From NCBI GenBank assembly GCA_948742005.1, contig CAPYQR010000061.1, positions 1 through 6,517 of the forward strand: DNA of 6,517 bases. The letters are read 5' to 3'. This stretch comes from an uncultured bacterium (GTDB lineage Bacteria > Cyanobacteriota > Vampirovibrionia > Gastranaerophilales > Gastranaerophilaceae). A program made the translations under genes and the position numbers. The notes beneath the pieces were generated by a model, which searched no databases, was not told the origin of the DNA, and saw only the letters and a program-made list of their open reading frames with translations. Every line of letters starts with the position of its first letter. Positions within the stretch are counted from its first letter, which is position 1. Positions 4,972 through 6,517 of this stretch are shown here, piece by piece.

Positions 4972-6517
4972 TTAGCCTTTATTGATTAATCTCACAACTT
5001 CATAAAGATTAATTCTGTTTGATTTTCCTCTGATTGAAACATTTTTGATTGTTATAACATCGATATTAGATTTTACTCTTTTATAGGTTTCTTCGCTTAT
5101 TAAAAAATTTGTCTTATAAACTTTATTGTAGTTTTCAATCCTGCTTGCAGTATTTACCGTATCCCCAATAACCGTGTATTCAAACCTGCTTTGTGAGCCG
5201 ATATTTCCTATGAATGCTTCACCTGATGAAATTCCGATTCCTGTTTCGATTTTGGGCTTACCCTCTTCAAGCCATTTTTCTTGCAGAAGTTTAACTTTTT
5301 TCAACATACGCTCTGCGCAAATAACCGCATCCATTGCGTGGTTGTTAGATTTTTTGGGTTCACCGAAGATTGCAAGAATGGCATCTCCGACAAACTTATT
5401 CAAAACGCCGTTATGTTCTTCAATTATGGGAACTAATGCTTCAAAATATTCATTTAAAATATTGGTAATTGAATCGGCATTCATTGATTCCGATAATGAA
5501 GTAAAATTTCGAATATCTGCAAATAAAACGGTAATATCCGCCCTTTTTCCGCCAAGGGAAATATCGTCAATGTTTTTAACAACTTTTTCCATAACATCAT
5601 GTGAAAGATATTTTTCCATTGCTTTTTGGATTTTAACTTTTTTATTATCTTCAACAAGATATTTATAGCAATAAGCACAAATCAACCCTACAATTATCAT
5701 TGTTTCGGGCAAAATCAGCCCCAGAACGATTTTGTTATAAAACATAAGCCAGGTAAAACCTGCCCAAAGCACCATTAAGCATCCTGTTAATAAAAGTGCG
5801 GGGATTAAGGATGTTGAATTCACAAAAATAAAGACAAGCACAAAAACAAAAATTGAAATCAAAAGATTAACAAACTTGTTTGCGGAATTTAAAAAATCAT
5901 TATTAATTAAATTATCAAAACTTGTTGCTAAAAGGTCTAATTCTGAATAATTTTCGCCTGCAGGTGTTCTTGCGATATCTGTCAACGCTTGCGCTTGTGC
6001 GTTTGCCCCGATAAAAATTATTTTATCTTTAAAAATATCAGAATCTAATACAGGTTTTTGCCCGTTTTGAATTGCACGGTAAGAATTAATAATGTCGGAA
6101 GCTGAATATTTTTCATGTGAAAAAGAGGAGGTTTGAGGGTTTTGTGGTGTTGTTTTATTTGCATAAAAACTAATTTTATTTAAAACCATCCCTTTTTTGT
6201 TTTCAACAGGCATTTTTAAAGTAATTTTATCTGAAAAAGCATATAGATATTTGTCTGTTAAAATAAATTCGTCAATATTAGCATATTTTGAAAACATTAA
6301 TAATGAAATTGACGGATAAAATTTGTTGTTATAGTTTGCAAGATGAGCAATAGAGCGGATGTATCCGTCTTTATCTTCAATAAAATTTAAACTGGCAAGC
6401 GAGGGGGTATTTTTAAAATATTCTTTTTGTAGCGCGGAAAAGCTCTTAAAATTGCTGTTTTGTTTTAATTTTTTCGAGCGTTTATCGATTATTTTGATAT
6501 TATTTTTTGATTCTAAA
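4972..6517 (-). CDS. CHASE2-domain class III adenylate cyclase, N-terminus cut by window edge
   Basis: The frame stays open from the stop at 4972 to the window end, giving 514 visible residues; the methionine at 6297 is internal. Visible residues 1-205 are the C-terminal part of an extracytoplasmic CHASE2 sensor, with LASLNFIEDKDGYIRSIAHL (40-59), FYPSISLL (66-73) and KIIFIGANA (165-173). Three transmembrane helices follow at about 215-233, 238-258 and 264-285, as is normal after CHASE2. The cyclase domain (about 320-510) has both metal-binding aspartates, Asp334 (LFADIRNFTSLSE) and Asp378 (KFVGDAILAIFG), the adenine-selecting pair Lys374 and Thr448 (YTVIGDTVN) and the transition-state residues Asn455 and Arg459. 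Lys with Thr marks class IIIb, so cAMP is the expected product. A homodimer is needed for activity. Proteins of this design usually have a further stretch of CHASE2 and an N-terminal membrane helix, here missing off the edge. It leads into recG with a four-base gap. Confidence 0.92.
   Translation of the reverse strand, partial: LESKNNIKIIDKRSKKLKQNSNFKSFSALQKEYFKNTPSLASLNFIEDKDGYIRSIAHLANYNNKFYPSISLLMFSKYANIDEFILTDKYLYAFSDKITLKMPVENKKGMVLNKISFYANKTTPQNPQTSSFSHEKYSASDIINSYRAIQNGQKPVLDSDIFKDKIIFIGANAQAQALTDIARTPAGENYSELDLLATSFDNLINNDFLNSANKFVNLLISIFVFVLVFIFVNSTSLIPALLLTGCLMVLWAGFTWLMFYNKIVLGLILPETMIIVGLICAYCYKYLVEDNKKVKIQKAMEKYLSHDVMEKVVKNIDDISLGGKRADITVLFADIRNFTSLSESMNADSITNILNEYFEALVPIIEEHNGVLNKFVGDAILAIFGEPKKSNNHAMDAVICAERMLKKVKLLQEKWLEEGKPKIETGIGISSGEAFIGNIGSQSRFEYTVIGDTVNTASRIENYNKVYKTNFLISEETYKRVKSNIDVITIKNVSIRGKSNRINLYEVVRLINKG
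4976..4980 (-). promoter_or_regulatory. Ribosome binding site deciding the TTG start of recG
   Basis: AAAGG on the minus strand lies eight bases before the TTG at 4967-4965 and inside the last codons of the cyclase gene. The stop codon of the cyclase (4974-4972) falls between this site and the start, so ribosomes ending on the cyclase would finish on top of the recG initiation site, a setting for translational coupling. Confidence 0.55.

Noticed and set aside
5174..5668. 164-codon open frame on the plus strand
   Set aside because: It lies entirely antisense to the conserved cyclase catalytic domain and has no recognisable domain or upstream signals; it is a shadow of the real gene.
4972..6297. 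Starting the cyclase at the methionine at 6297
   Set aside because: The frame is open for 73 further codons to the window edge, and those codons contain clear CHASE2 motifs (LASLNFIEDKDGYIR), so the methionine is internal and the gene is partial.
1..6517. CRISPR array, insertion sequence, tRNA or toxin-antitoxin pair
   Set aside because: I saw no regularly spaced repeats, transposase motifs, tRNA-like cloverleaf or paired small genes; base composition looks even throughout.

Overview
The window is AT-rich bacterial chromosome with short intergenic gaps. All genes except one small one lie on the minus strand. The gene set is housekeeping-like: flagellar export/basal-body genes, a lytic transglycosylase, a TIM-barrel isomerase-like enzyme, RecG and a CHASE2-type nucleotide cyclase. 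I see no insertion sequence, phage gene, CRISPR array, tRNA or rRNA. The long N-terminal extension on RecG, the CHASE2-cyclase architecture, low GC and flagellar genes would fit a non-photosynthetic relative of cyanobacteria (Vampirovibrionia/Melainabacteria, for example gut Gastranaerophilales). This placement is inference from gene style and is only moderately secure.

Layout from left to right. Positions 1-78 hold the first 26 codons of a minus-strand gene, probably fliF, cut by the window edge. Positions 137-481 hold fliE, and 518-1300 a lytic transglycosylase. These three read in the order transglycosylase, fliE, (fliF) and look like one flagellar transcription unit, with a possible extra promoter just before fliF. 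A 178-bp AT-rich gap (1301-1478) separates them from a sugar-isomerase/endonuclease IV-fold protein (1479-2288). That gene diverges, across 50 bp, from the only plus-strand gene (2339-2557), which encodes a 72-residue protein with a putative zinc-binding Cys/His cluster. The small gene converges on recG (2562-4967), with four bases between their stop codons. recG in turn lies four bases behind the membrane cyclase gene (4972 to beyond 6517), whose 5' end is outside the window.

How the genes might work together. The transglycosylase has no visible signal peptide and sits directly ahead of fliE, so it may be the muramidase that opens peptidoglycan for the flagellar rod, filling the role of FlgJ. 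The cyclase probably makes cAMP in response to an extracytoplasmic signal; its tight spacing to recG looks like transcriptional linkage rather than a shared pathway. The most informative regulatory detail is a consensus -10 box placed exactly so that the isomerase-like gene could be translated from a leaderless mRNA. I found no convincing evidence of an entirely new system; the zinc-ribbon-like small protein is the least explained gene here.
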